A stretch of 64,000 nt of DNA from Ostrinia nubilalis (Eukaryota; Arthropoda; Insecta; Lepidoptera; Crambidae): NCBI RefSeq assembly GCF_963855985.1, contig NC_087099.1, positions 11,128,001 through 11,192,000 on the forward strand, read 5' to 3'. Numbering within the stretch: the first letter of the stretch is position 1; each line of letters starts with the position of its first letter. The notes below the pieces were generated by a model. The model was given only the letters and a program-made list of their open reading frames with translations. It was not told the origin of the DNA and made no database searches. Positions 10,290-22,145 of this stretch are shown piece after piece. The position numbers and the translations under genes were made by a program.

Positions 10290-10600
10290 TGAAAGACTCC
10301 TATCTTTTATTACCAATTGCTGAAAATGGATGAATTTGGCTTCGTTTGTCATGGAACTCCAAGCACTTTAATATTCAGTTGTTTGAATTTCTTCGTGATC
10401 GATCGTTTTTGTCTTACATCCGCATGGTGCCTTTTGTCTTTACAAAATTATTAAAAGCAGTTTTACACTTTTTGCAATCACTCGGCCATCTATCTGTACC
10501 AATACCTGTACCAATTTTTATGTATTGGAACGGTCAGAATGCTGGAATAATATTCAAACAACGGGAGATTTATAAGAGCAACTAGGGTAGGAGGACAAAA
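10290..10600 (+). pseudogene. Reverse transcriptase remnant, E1
   Basis: One frame reads LLLPIAE followed by WNSKHFNIQLFEF and VPFVFTKLLKAVLHFLQSLG. This matches the order and shape of DIRS-group RT: DAYxLIPI, then W-N-x-KxxEF, then PFVFTKLLKPVxxxLRxxGxxSV. The catalytic YLDD box that should follow HLSV is not recognisable. A 79-aa frame spans part of it and is conserved in E2, but 7 of the 8 differences between the copies change an amino acid, so it is not under constraint. Confidence 0.6.
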
Positions 10601-10999
10601 GATTTTTTATCTAATCAAAATAATAATGTTACCTACATTTCTAAAATTTACATTTAATACGATAGAAATTAATTTAACTTAACAAAAGTGCAAGACACTG
10701 GTAATGCTAAAAACTACGAAAAATATCATTCCAGTAATTTGCTTCATTCTTGGGGTTATTGACCTCAGCGTGCCCCGCCGTTAAAATTACGGCTGGATGT
10801 ACACGAAGTTACCGGGAAAAACATCTTGGCACTCAATTACTCAAATAACTACAATAAATATTATAATGCATCTGCCAAGTATTTAAAACATAATTTAGCA
10901 TAGTGGAGACTGGAGAGATTACATTGACACAGCACATCATGTACCCTGCAATCAAATGATTTGTTTCGATGCCTCAACCACTGGTCAACCTCAACCGCA

Positions 11000-11230
11000 A
11001 TCGCGCATCGTGTAACAGCCATCGGAAATTGGTCCCAGTTACAGTTACTTTTACATTTAAATACCCTGGAATTGCTCGCTGCACTCTATGATCTTGAAAC
11101 ATTTGCATCTCACCTACTTATTAAGAATAGACAATACAACGGTTATTGCCTAATAAAAAAAGGGGTAGTATACAGCACACTTTAAATAATACTGTTCGAG
11201 AGTTATGGAATTGGTGTGGTTGGGTGTGAA
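11000..11230 (+). pseudogene. RNase H remnant, E1
   Basis: The frame reads NTLELLAALYDLETFASHLL then VYSTLNNTVRELWNWC across a stop. DIRS RNase H domains have LELLAALxxLxxFAxHL, a DNxTAxAYINKxGG block and a LNxLxRxIWxWC block in this order. The central block is unreadable here. The E2 counterpart is at about 14620-14800 on the minus strand. Confidence 0.6.
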
Positions 11231-11919
11231 AACGCGGTCACAGATTTCGAATCTCGTCAATCAAATATAGACACGTACTATGAATTTAGCAGACTACGCA
11301 TTTACAGAAATTACATTACCTTTTGGTATTCCAGAATTCGTCTTATTTGCAAGTACATTTACTATTCAAAATCACCAATGTTCTACGAATGCATCTTGGG
11401 AGTTAGACCATATTTCCGAAGTTATTGATACTTTCACATTTAATGTAACTTTCTAAAGTTTTATACAAAAAAAAAAAAAAAAGAATGGCGCTAAGGGCAT
11501 TGTAGTAGTACCATTCTGACCTACTACTACCGTGTTTTAACCTACTACCGTGGTACCTATTGTGGTCAAAGCTCCTCGTTTCAAAAGTCATACGTTTCGA
11601 ACCTAACAAAAATCTGTTGTGTTCGCCCTTCAGAGTTGATCATCCTCTCCATGCGGATTTAACCCTGATGGTCGGCAACTTATCAGGCAATCGCAGTTGA
11701 GGCGAGGCGCACCTACTAATTCTCTGGATATGTTAATGACATCTTTCTCACATAGTACATACTAATATTATACAATATACTTCAGGTCTAAAATCATGGT
11801 TGTAATTCCAATTCAGCTCATTTATTGGAATACTCAACGGACAAATTAAATTATTCGTGTTAGTTACAGTACAGTACTCTCAATGGTTACCGTTTGACTT
11901 TATCTATACTGTTATATCA

Positions 11920-12450
11920 GGATATTACTACTAATGACTGTATTAAACGTTTTCTCAAAAGCGTGTTTCGCCTCAGACCGCCTAAATATGACACTACTTG
12001 GTATTAAATTATCATTTCCCTGAAAAAATTTACAGTTACCTCTTCTAGTTCTGGTTTCTGTACAGATAATGAATACTCCGAGTTTATCTAATAATATTAC
12101 TAATAATATTTTATTGTATCCAGACTAAATATAAATTAAAGTAGGTAGATGAAATTGATGAAAACATTAAAACCGGACTCGATTAATTTTATCAACCATT
12201 TATTATTGTACCTATATATTACCGTACATTATGGACAACCTTGTACTATGCCCAGCCTCAACACTTAAATCTTACATTGACAGGACTATTGGTATACGCA
12301 CAGATGATAATCTTTTTGTCAGTTACGAAAAACCACTTAAAAAGTGGTAACTCAGTGGAACTTCAAATTTGATAATATCGATTTTTATAGCGCTCATAAT
12401 ACCCACCATACGGGCTACGTCTGCGTCCACCGGGCTGGCGTTAATTTATT
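11920..12450 (+). pseudogene. Tyrosine recombinase remnant, E1
   Basis: Readable pieces in order: IKRFLKSVFRLRPPKYDTTW (with a stop soon after), LCPASTLKSYIDRTIGIRTD with NLFVSYEKPLKKW, and SAHNTHHTGYVCVHRAGVNL. These correspond to the core-binding end, middle and HxxR region of the DIRS/Crypton type of tyrosine recombinase. In E1 the HxxR motif is damaged (HNTH); in E2 it is HNTR. No catalytic Tyr region could be read. Confidence 0.65.
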
Positions 12451-12747
12451 AATAATAATTTAAAATTTGTAAGTCATTCGTAAGGCTTGCAAGCTGGTGG
12501 ACCGAATCTTGTCAAGTAGGCATTTCTTAAATATTAGACTAGAAACTTACTTAATTTAACTTTTTGTGTGATTGTGATTTTGTTAACTGTTCGTTTCAAA
12601 ACTATCATTAATTATTACGAAAGTAAACAATGTTTTGTTTATTTACTAAAATACCTTGAACAAGTTAATAGTTTCTACGGTTGTAATTTTTTCGATGCTC
12701 TAAACATCTGCATGTAAAACATAATCATCTTCGGGAGAGATACGAAG

Positions 12748-13113
12748 TATAATTAAGAATCAAACGAACTTACCTGTGATGTTTGATATCTAATTATACG
12801 AGTGTCTTGACCGAAGATGATTACGTTTTACATGCAGCAGTACCTGGGATGATGCCGTCCTTATCACACTTTTAGAGAATATTTATTTAAAAATATAAGT
12901 TTTAAATATAATAAAGTACGTGTTTTGACTCCTCAGCACCGTAGTACATTCCGCGGTCCGCCATATTTCTTGTCATTATTTTAGAGCAATTTTTTTCGAT
13001 CGGTTAAGGGTAATTATTCTCGGGTGAGGTGGGACTGTAATCATCTTCGGTCAAGACACTCGTATAATTAGATATCAAACATCACAGGTAAGTTCGTTTG
13101 ATTCTTAATTATA
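12748..13113. mobile_element. B1, 366-bp element with ~75-bp inverted repeats
   Basis: It sits exactly at the centre of the palindrome. Each end (TATAATTAAGAATCAAACG...) is an essentially perfect inverted repeat of about 75 bp, containing a consensus splice donor CAG|GTAAGT pointing outward (+ strand at 13088; minus strand at 12773). The ~170-bp interior from CAGTACCTGGG to TTGTCATTA is the same as the sequence just inside the left end of E1, so B is probably a non-autonomous relative of E. No coding capacity. Confidence 0.75.
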
Positions 13114-13339
13114 CTTCGTATCTCTCCCGAAGATGATTACGTTTTACATGCAGATGTTTAGAGCATCGAAAAAATTACAACCGTAGAAACTATTAACTTG
13201 TTCAAGGTATTTTAGTAAATAAACAAAACGTTGTTTACTTTCGTAATAATTAATGATGGTTTTGAAACGAACAGTTAGCAAAATCGCAATCACACAAAAA
13301 GTTAAATTAAGTAAGTTTCTAGTCTAATATTTAAGAAAT

Positions 13340-13960
13340 GCCTACTTGACAAGATTCAGTCCACCAGCTTGCAAGCCTAACGAATGACTTACAAATTTTA
13401 AATTATTTATTATTATTATTAAATTAACGCCAGCCCGGTGGGCGCAGACGTAGCCCGAATGGCGGGTATTATGAGCGCTATAAAAATCGCTATTATCAAA
13501 TCTGAATTTCCACTGAGTTACCACTTTTTAAGTGGTTTTTGGTAACTGACAAAAAGATTTCATCTGTGCGTATACCAATAGTTCTGTCAATGTAAGATTT
13601 AAGTGTTGAGGCTGGGCATAGAACAAGGTTTTCCATAATGAACGGTAATATATAGGTACAATAATAAATGGTTGATAAAATTAATCGAGTCCGGTTTTAA
13701 TGTTTTCATCAATTTCATCTACCTACTTTAATTTATATTTAGTCTGGATACAATGAAATATTATTAGTAATATTATTAGATAAACTCGGAGTATTCATTA
13801 TCTGTGCAGAAACCAGAACTAGAAGAGTTATACACTTAACTGTATTTTTTTTCAGGGAAATGATAATTTAATACCAAGTAGTGTCATATTTAGGAGTCAT
13901 ATTTAGGCGGTCTGAGGCGAAACACGCTTTTGAAAAAACTTTTGATACAGTCATTAGTAG
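13340..13960 (-). pseudogene. Tyrosine recombinase remnant, E2
   Basis: It reads KSFFKSVFRLRPPKYD, later FYSAHNTRHSGYVCAHRAGVNL. The HxxR catalytic motif (HNTR) and the following RAGVN are preserved better than in E1. Stops and an internal duplication rule out a functional protein. Confidence 0.65.
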
Positions 13961-15263
13961 TAATATCCTGATATAACAGTATAGATAAAGTCAAACGGTA
14001 ACGATTGAGAGTACTGTACTGTAACTAAATTTGTCCGTTGAGTATTCCAATAAATGAGCTGAATTTGAATTACAACCATGATTTTAGACCTGAAGTATAT
14101 TGTATAAAATTAATATGTACTATGTGAGAAAGATGTCATTAACATATCCAGAGAATTAGTAGGTGCGTCCCGCCTCAACAGCGATTGCCTGATAAGTTGC
14201 CGACCATCAGGGTTAAATCCGCATGGAGAGGATGATCAACTCTGAAGGGCGAACACAACAGATTTTTGTTAGGTTCGAAACGTATGACTTTTGAAACAAG
14301 GAGCTTTGACCACAATAGGTACCACGGTAGTAGGTCAGAATGGTACTACTACTATGCTCTTAGCGCCATTCTTTTGTGTTTTGTATAAAACTTTAGGGAG
14401 TTACATTAAATGTGAAAGTATCAATTACTTCGGAAATAGGGTTTAACTCCCAAGATGCATTCGTAGAACATTGGTGATTTTGACTAGTAAATGTATTTGC
14501 AAATAAGACGAATTCTGGAATACCAAAAGGTAATGTAATTTCTGTAAATGCGTAGTCTGCTAAAATCATAGTAACTACGTGTCTATATTTGATTGACGAG
14601 ATTCGAAATCTGTGACCACTTTTTCACACCCAACCACACCAATTCCATAACTCTCGAGCAATATTATTTAAATTTGTGTGCTGTATACTACCCCTTTTCT
14701 TTATTAGGCAATAACCGTTGTATTGTCTATTCTTAATAAGTAGGTGAGATGCAAATGTTTCAAGATCATAGATTGCAGCGAGCAATTCCAGGGTATTTCA
14801 ATGTAAAAGTAACTGTAACTGGGACCAATTACCGATGGCTGTTACACGTTGCGCGATTGCGGTTGAGGTTGACCAGTGGTTGAAGGATCGAAACAAATCA
14901 TTTGATTGCAGGGTACATGATGTGCTGTGTCAATGTAATCTCTCCAGTCTCCACTATGCTAAATTATGTTTTAAATACTTGGCAGACTTGTTTATTGTAG
15001 TTATTTGAGTAATTGAGTGCCAAGATATTTTTTCCGGTAACTTCGTGTACATCCAGCCGTAATTTTAACGGCGGGGCAGGCTGAGGTCAATAACCCCAAG
15101 AATGAAGCAAATTACTCGAATGATATTTTTTGTAGTTTTTAGCATTACTAGTGTCTTGCACTTTTGTTAAGTTAAATTCATTTCTATCGTATTAAATGTA
15201 AATTTTAGAAATGTAGGTAACATTATTATTTTGATTGGATAAAAATTATTTTGTCCTCCTACC

Positions 15264-15560
15264 CTAGTTGCTCTTATAAATCTCCCGTTGTTTGTATATT
15301 ATTCCAGCATTCTGACCGTTCCAATACATACAAATTGGTACAGGTATTGGTACAGATAGATGGTCGAGTGATCGCAAAGAGTGTAAAACTGGTTTTAATA
15401 ATTTTGTAAAGACAAAAGGCACCGTGCGGATGTAAGACAAAAACGATCGATCACGAAGAAATTCAAACAATTGAATATTAAAGTGCTTGGAGTTCCATGA
15501 CAAACGAAGCCAAATTCATTCATTTTCAGCAATTGGTAATAAAAGATAGGAGTCTTTCAA
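15264..15560 (-). pseudogene. Reverse transcriptase remnant, E2
   Basis: The counterpart of the E1 remnant. It reads VPFVFTKLLKPVLHSLRSLD, where KPVL is closer to the family form than KAVL of E1. The 79-aa open frame (15264-15503) is a leftover, not a gene, for the substitution pattern given under E1. Confidence 0.55.
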
Positions 15561-16879
15561 ATCTAAGGTTTTCACATAATAAAATATATTGTTATCTAAT
15601 TAATAATGTAAAGTCAGTGGTAGTATTGCATTTTAAAATAGTTAATATTAATGAATTTATTTAATTCATTTAAATTTAGAATAAATCTATGTCTACAATT
15701 TGGCTTTTGTACAGTTGTCGAATATACCTACTACTCCCCTCAGGTGTAGTATGTGACCTACATTGGGGTAGGTATTCCAACTTGGCATGGTTAAGTATAA
15801 AATGGAATTTTATAACCCTGATCCAGGACAAAATAGTAGTGTCATTTAATTTTGTTATGTTAGGTAAGCCATTTATTTTAGTAGCATTTAAGTCTACCAG
15901 CTACTAGCACCTTGGTGCCTATCTGCTGAAGAAAATTATCGTCTCCGATTCGGTTGATGATAGTTGGGTCTCGGGTTAACCGGAGACGGCCCCGCGGCGC
16001 AGGCGGCGGCTGCTGGGCTGGCCGGGCTTCACTCGCTGCTCAGCGGCTGCCGCTCACAATGTCCCCCTTGCGTTTAAAGTCTGATGCTGGGCTGGTATTA
16101 CTGAATTATGTTAGTCATATAATATGATTTCGAGTGGTCTAATAAATCTGAACCAAACAAGAGATTCGTTTTGATTTCTTTTATGATATCTCTTTTTTTT
16201 TTTTTTTTTTGCTTGCTAATGGAATTTGTGATAGCGTATCTTCTTGACTGTGATTCTCTAATGAGTGTCACAAAGTAACCGCCAGCATCGCTCAAGGTTT
16301 TCATAATTCCTTACGGAATATTATTCCATTTGTGACATAGCTAGGTCATCAAATCATATTGAAGGCTCGGTGAAATCAGTTGCAATAAGGACGCGTACAG
16401 CAAACAGAATCAGAATCAGATGTTCAGTTGTATTGCTGCCTTTGTTGAAGTAATTATTATGCGCAATTTTTAGCAAGTAAATAATGTTTCATCAAGTCTT
16501 TTTTATTTGTAGGTAGGTAATCCATTAATCAATATTTTCCAACCTGTTGCCAGATCCTTGTGAAAGTCTTTGAAAGGCTTTGTCTTGAAAAATTCCCGGT
16601 ATTTTCGTCTGATGTAGGTAATTATTGTATGCTCTTTTAGTGATACTTAGTCTTCACAATAAAGATTTTTGTATTTGATAGGGATAGACAAATTATAAAT
16701 ACCCCATGTATATAGTATATTATTATATTTATAATTATTTTATACTATTTTACGACGTGTTGATACGTCTACCCACGTTATAAGATAATACTATTTTAAG
16801 ACGTGTTGATACGTCTACCCACGTTATAAGATAATACGTTAGGAAAATAATCAAAGCAAAATGCAATCAGTTTAAAAAT

Positions 16880-17350
16880 GTCTTATCCACACACGATATA
16901 CGCCGGGATAATTATTACGCTCAAAGGCAATAAAGCATCCACACACGGTATACGTCGGGATGTTTATGTATTTTGTATATCACGATTTTTGTACGTGTAG
17001 TTTAGTATCTATCGTATACACGATATACGCCGGGATAAGCAATAAAGCATCCACACACGATTTACGTCGGGATGTTTATGTAAGTATTTTGTATAACACG
17101 ATTTTTGTACGTGTAGTTTAGTATCCACACACGATATACGTCGGGATAAGCAATAAAGCATCCACACACGATTTACGTCGGGATGTTATGTATTTTGTAT
17201 AACACGATTTTTGAACATGTAGTTTAGTATCCACACACGATATACGCCGGGATAAGGAATAAAGCATCCACACACGATTTACGTCGGGATGTTTATGTAT
17301 TTTATATAACACGATTTTTGTACGTGTAGTTTAGTATCCACACACGATTA
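16880..17350 (-). repeat. Compound tandem repeat in E2
   Basis: The inverted counterpart of the repeat in E1 (ATCCACACACGATATACG blocks), with unequal length changes and several substitutions. Just left of it, 16741-16830 carries a short direct duplication of TACTATTTTA(C/A)GACGTGTTGAT. Confidence 0.75.
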
Positions 17351-17920
17351 AGTCGGGACACAAAGTGTTACCACAGAGGGTAGTTAAAAATATTCATTTT
17401 TAATACAAAAAATAGAAATTATTCACATTATTTCATAACAATTTCAAAATACACGATTCACAACTTACCAGAATGTTTTAAATATGTATGTATGTATGAC
17501 GTCTGCAAATCTGCAGTGAATGCACGATGGAGACAACGATGTTTTTTCTGGTTCATCATCATCAGATAAAACTATAATTTGTCGTTGTCTATGTACATAC
17601 GAGGTTTCTTAACAAAGTTTTCACCATATCACTATTATCACTATTATCACCATTACTTGATCGTTTCCTTTTACCCATTTTCACGCTAAGTTATTTTTCT
17701 TGAAAAAGTACGTGTGAGTCGGACGAACACCAACACAAGTAATGACAAGAAATATGGCGGACCGCGGAATGTACTACGGTGCTGAGGAGTCAAAACACGT
17801 ACTTTATTATATTTAAAACTTATATTTTTAAATAAATATTCTCTAAAAGTGTGATAAGGACGGCATCATCCCAGGTACTGCTGCATGTAAAACGTAATCA
17901 TCTTCGGGAGAGATACGAAG

Positions 17921-18659
17921 TATAATCACAGAATACATAATAGTAGCAACAGAAATTGCACTCCTTTGTGTAGGATCAGATGCCGACATTTTAACGGTAA
18001 TAATAATAATGCAAAATATCCAACGCACATGGTGCATTCGAAATCGCACCTTACTACTACGCTCACAAGAGCGCATTTTTTTGTGTTTAGAATTGATATA
18101 CGTCACCGCTCAAGCGTCAGGGTTGTATGAGCAAAGTAAAATAAATAAAAACTTAATTTTAAGAAGCATTTATTGTATTTACGATTAGAAAACTTTAATT
18201 TAGTGGAGTTTGTATAATCGTACCATCTCTAAAGTACCTATTAATAAACTTCAGTTTTGCGATAATTCGAAATTAAACAAACAGTTTTAAAAGGTGTAGT
18301 GTCGGAAAATAGACACGGTGAAGTAAAGTTAATGTTTTTATTAGCTAAAATAATTTTTTTGCTATAGTTTTTTGTCATAAGTATTTCAAAATAATTTATT
18401 ATTTAAAAAGTGTAGTTTTTTTTAATTATTTAAATCACTACAGTTAATTATTATTCCTAAATATTACAATTTTTCATTAAAGAAGAATAACAGTGCTGTT
18501 GGAACAATAAACCTTGATTGCGACGATGATCGACCGAGCGTGTATAGAAATACGCGTGTGCAAACAGGCGCGTGGCGGCCCGGACTGATTTGCAACTTGA
18601 AGTTGTCGCGCGCTGTAGGTAATTATCTCGGCCGGCATAGGCGAGTGACGGAGGCCTGG
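17921..18659. other. Unassigned segment between E2 and B2
   Basis: This 739-bp segment occurs nowhere else in the window and is bounded by TATA on both sides. The left part has a minus-strand ATG near 17990 (MSASDPTQRSAISVATIMYS), which runs directly into the E2 terminus. The middle (18120-18480) is very AT-rich. The right part (18520-18655) is GC-rich and CpG-rich, with no protein I recognise. It could be captured host DNA, the remainder of another element, or part of a larger composite. Confidence 0.5.
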
Positions 18660-19025
18660 TATAATTAAGAATCAAACGAACTTACCTGTGATGTTTGATA
18701 TCTAATTATACGAGTGTCTTGACCGAAGATGATTACAGTCCCACCTCACCCGAGAATAATTACCCTTAACCGATCGAAAAAAATTGCTCTAAAATAATGA
18801 CAAGAAATATTCCGGACCGCGGAATGTACTACGGTGCTGAGGAGTCAAAACACGTACTTTATTATATTTAAAACTTATATTTTTAAATAAATATTCTCTA
18901 AAAGTGTGATAAGGACGGCATCATCCCAGGTACTGCTGCATGTAAAACATAATCATCTTCGGTCAAGACACTCGTATAATTAGATATCAAACATCACAGG
19001 TAAGTTCGTTTGATTCTTAATTATA
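18660..19025. mobile_element. B2, second 366-bp element
   Basis: Nearly identical to B1 in inverted orientation and the same length. It forms the right boundary of the inserted block: its terminal TATA runs into the unit sequence TTTATGTATAAAAAG. Outward splice donors CAG|GTAAGT lie at 19000-19005 (+) and 18680-18685 (-). Confidence 0.75.
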
Positions 19026-20252
19026 TTTATGTATAAAAAGAATAATACATTACCAGTAAGGGAGGTATTTATCCCACCTACCACGGCAAGCGCCTTAGCT
19101 TATTTACAATCGCCCAATCATAAAGCCACAAGACAAGCTTTTTTGCTCGTGAGAACGTATTATCATTTTTTTAATCTTTTACAATATTGTTTTCATGAAA
19201 ACACATTGTTGAAAACATAAACAAAGCTATTGTATCGCCACTTAGAAGGGATTATGGAAAATACAATGCTTACCTACTGGCAAATGGAGGCGCACCTAAA
19301 GAGATAAGAGACTATACCATTTTTGACTAACTTGTTATCAGCTTGGTAACTATTATTCTAAGGACAATAGAAAAACAAGTTTAGCACGAGCTACCAAAAA
19401 ATGCAGCAAGACTTTTTATCGACTTTTTTATGTTGTGTAACTTTTGCACCTATACATAGAAAATACTTTAAATAAATAAATAAATATCCTTGGACATTTT
19501 ACACTGCGCTTCTAGTCCCAAACTAAGCAAAGCTTGTACTATGGGTACTAGACAACGGATATAAACAAACATACTTAAATACTTTTTTTTGTAAATACAT
19601 ACTTAATTATGCATAGAAAACACCCAGTCTTATACAAACAAATATATTCATAATGTTTGTACTGTGCGGGAATCGAACCCGCTACAAATTTTCAATAAGT
19701 AAAAGTTATAAGTTCAAAATCATTGTATCAATCAATGTGTTTTGTTTTTGAAATGAATAAATGAAATGAAATGAAATTTCACCTATTATAAAAATCGAGT
19801 AAGTAGATGCTTAGAATAAAAAAAAAATATTTTTTTGCTTTTCCATTTTCTTTTCATTGAAAATAAGATGTTTTGAAGCTTTTGAATGCGTGTGGGTATT
19901 TTACGGTGTAGGTACCTTATTTATTTGGTGTGTGACTTGTTTCTATTTTGTATTTGAAGTTTTAAATGAAACAATAAAGTTACATCATACATGAATTTAT
20001 TGCAATCAAGTATAATGTACATTGTACATTGTAGATACGTACGCATCGCGCAGTATCCTACTAGGACTCATCTATCTGTCTAACAATAACACTTAATTAT
20101 AAAAGCAATACATAAACACTTAATTTTTAAACGATATAAAACTAACTAACCTAAGAATGTACAGTATTTACAACTATTTACAATATAAACGACACACCAG
20201 AATTAATAAATAGAAATACACATAAAACACAGACAAATATTAAAAAAATACC

Positions 20253-21555
20253 TTAAAATTTACTATGTACATCAAACAATCTTTGCAAAGATTGCTTGGG
20301 ATCAATTGGTTCCGTTTGCCAATCATACTGCAGGCAACTCGAACTATTTGACGCGCCAACCTCTGGTGGAGAGATCGGCTCGTAAAAGTCCGAGTCGCTG
20401 TCGGTAAGGTCGACAAACGGCACAGGCTTTTGAGACTCGGACAAGGTGGACAAGTCCAGATCTTTTGGCAGGCACTTGTCGATCGCGCTGACCAGCTCGC
20501 TTATTGCCAGCTGGTCAAGTGTTACCATCCCATCTTCGCCCGCACGTCCCATGAGCCACTCCGTGTGGGCGAAGATGTTGTCTTTTGGAGCTGGTTCCAA
20601 TGCCACCTCCTCCGTTTCTTTCTTGAAACGTAGGCGGCGGTTTTGGAACCAGACCTTAATAGCCTGCTCATTGACCCCCAGCCGCTGCTCCAGCGCGCAC
20701 CGCTCCTCCTTGGTCACGAACTGCTGCGCCTGGAACAGCTGTTCCAGCGCCATGGCCTGCTCGGTGGAGAACGCGGTGCGTTTGCGTTTGCGAGTCACCA
20801 GAGGCTTAAGACCATCTGCCGAAGGAACAACTGAAAAGAATATTAAAATCAGTTTAGTTGGTTATTTGTACACAAGTGTTGCGAAACAATCAATCACACT
20901 TTTATGCAAAAAAAAAGTAAAACACTTTTATTTTGAAACTTACATGTAATTTGGGCGACATGCTGCTTTGGAGGCAAAGCAGGCCCCAAACCTGGCGCCG
21001 CCGATGGCGCAGAGAAGTCTGGAGTCTGAAACAACACAAATTATAAATCAGTATTTTATCCTAGATTTTTGAAATAATTCAAATTCAAATCATATTAACT
21101 AATATGAAAAAGGTGGCTGTAAAAAATCTTCTTACATTGGCGGCCGTTGATAAATTATTGAAGAGATCCCAGTCGGCGTGAGTGGCGCCCTCGTGGAACA
21201 GGTTCGGACAAGGAGGCTGGGCCTGTGGAAAACAAAATTTATAAGTAACAGAGTTTCTATGCAACATTAAATGGTATAAAAGTGTAATAACAACAAAAAC
21301 CTTACATTAGAAATGGTATTGGAAGGGCTTGCATTTTCAGCAGCATAGCCGGGAGTAAATTGCGGAGCGCTCACGTTCTGTAAATAAAACAAAAAATCAT
21401 TAAAAAAATGAAACACAATTTTCAATCACGCCATGATTATTGCAAACTTGTAACAAATATTTTATTATATAAAATAAAGAACATACCTGGTACTGCTGTT
21501 CTATATCCGCTAGCAACTCATCTACTGAGCATGACATGATGTCGATAGAGCTCAT
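20253..21555 (-). CDS. Shx-like homeobox protein, copy 2 (intact, 5 exons)
   Basis: Same five-exon gene as copy 1. Exons: 21487-21555, 21306-21377, 21136-21222, 20944-21025, 20253-20830. All splice sites and the 295-aa frame are kept; the stop is TAA instead of TAG. Exon 3 has THADWD. It lies between the composite block on the 3' side and the provirus on the 5' side: the provirus LTR at 22363 starts only ~0.6 kb upstream of the start codon region, beyond the motif cluster. The 3'-UTR variant (ACACACC, TTAAAAAAATACC) links it to copies 7-9. Confidence 0.85.
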
Positions 21556-22145
21556 TGTAAAAAGTTTATGGATTACTGGTGTTCGTTCACGTCAAAGCAC
21601 TAGGCACGACTGATGCTCTGCTAAGCCCGACTTGAGCTTACAACGACCTTTAGGTCTTTCAGCAAACCCTTAATGACTCACCCTTTCTCTCAGCAGACCC
21701 GGTGACTCCAAACTTGCATTGTCTCTTATCGCCATTCAGGTAACCACTTAGTAATCGAGGGATTATAATATAATTAGCTAATTATTTCGTTTGTGTCCTT
21801 GTTATCTTATTGGGATGGCACCATACTAAAATACACTAGTCATCACAAAAATCGGCCATGTTTCAATATTTTGAATAAAATTTAATTATAATCGTATAAA
21901 TATTTCCTAAACAACGTCTTCATGTTTCAAATTCAAATTCTTTATTGTCCATGTTGGTATACAAAGTTTTTACAAATGAGTAACCTAAATCATCAGTTTT
22001 TTTACATTTTTACAAAAAAAAAAAAAAGGAATCTCCGTTGTTACCCTTCTTTATAATTCTGGGCTAATTTAATCCATATGACACTCATAAAATCAATAAA
22101 ATAAGAATCTCCAATAACAATAAGTTACACTGTTGCAATCAGTAC

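Larger units (their letters stand above)
5670..12747 (+). mobile_element. DIRS-like tyrosine-recombinase retrotransposon E1 (decayed)
   Basis: It is 7078 bp, or 4674 bp without a nested 2404-bp transposon. It is bounded by ~40-bp inverted terminal repeats beginning CTTCGTATCTCTCCCGAAG. Coding traces on the + strand, in order, match the DIRS layout: a possible N-terminal ATG at 5912 (MGKRKRSSNGDNSD, then broken), a Pro/Ala-coding GC-rich patch (9868-9985), reverse transcriptase (10290-10600), RNase H (~11000-11230) and tyrosine recombinase (11920-12450). Reading frames are broken by stops and shifts throughout. Inverted termini together with a YR domain are the reasons for choosing DIRS over LTR or Crypton classes. 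Confidence 0.65.
13114..17920 (-). mobile_element. DIRS-like retrotransposon E2, inverted copy
   Basis: A 4807-bp reverse-oriented copy of E1 without the nested DNA transposon. It has the same inverted termini (CTTCGTATCTCTCCCGAAG at 13114; complement ending at 17920). Coding traces are on the minus strand: tyrosine recombinase 13340-13960, RNase H ~14620-14800, RT 15264-15560 and the N-terminal ATG at 17678. A stretch of ~110 bp near 15825-15930 is not in E1. A 10-bp duplication after RLRPPKYD breaks the recombinase frame differently from E1. Confidence 0.65.
5670..19025. mobile_element. Composite insertion block with TATA at every junction, including a 12.25-kb imperfect palindrome
   Basis: The block interrupts unit 2 at GACAT-TATA-TTTATG. 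It comprises E1 (5670-12747), B1 (12748-13113), E2 (13114-17920, inverted relative to E1), an unassigned segment (17921-18659) and B2 (18660-19025). TATA stands at 5666-5669, 12748-12751, 13110-13113, 17921-17924, 18660-18663 and 19022-19025. E1 and E2 are the same element with arms a few percent diverged (8 differences over a 240-nt sample), so the E1-B1-E2 stretch is a giant palindrome centred near 12930. Confidence 0.8.

Noticed and set aside
10346..10585. 79-aa frame conserved in both palindrome arms, a possible small gene
   Set aside because: Of 8 differences between arms 7 change the amino acid, and the sequence is a frame-shifted piece of reverse transcriptase.
5670..19025. CRISPR-like or integron of bacterial origin
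   Set aside because: Introns, SINEs and DIRS-type domains show a eukaryotic retroelement context; repeats lack regular spacers.
19029..19220. 63-aa plus-strand frame found in most units (also 31472, 35135 and others)
   Set aside because: Identical in units because the whole unit is identical; no splice, domain or codon signal, and it is broken in unit 1 by the SINE.
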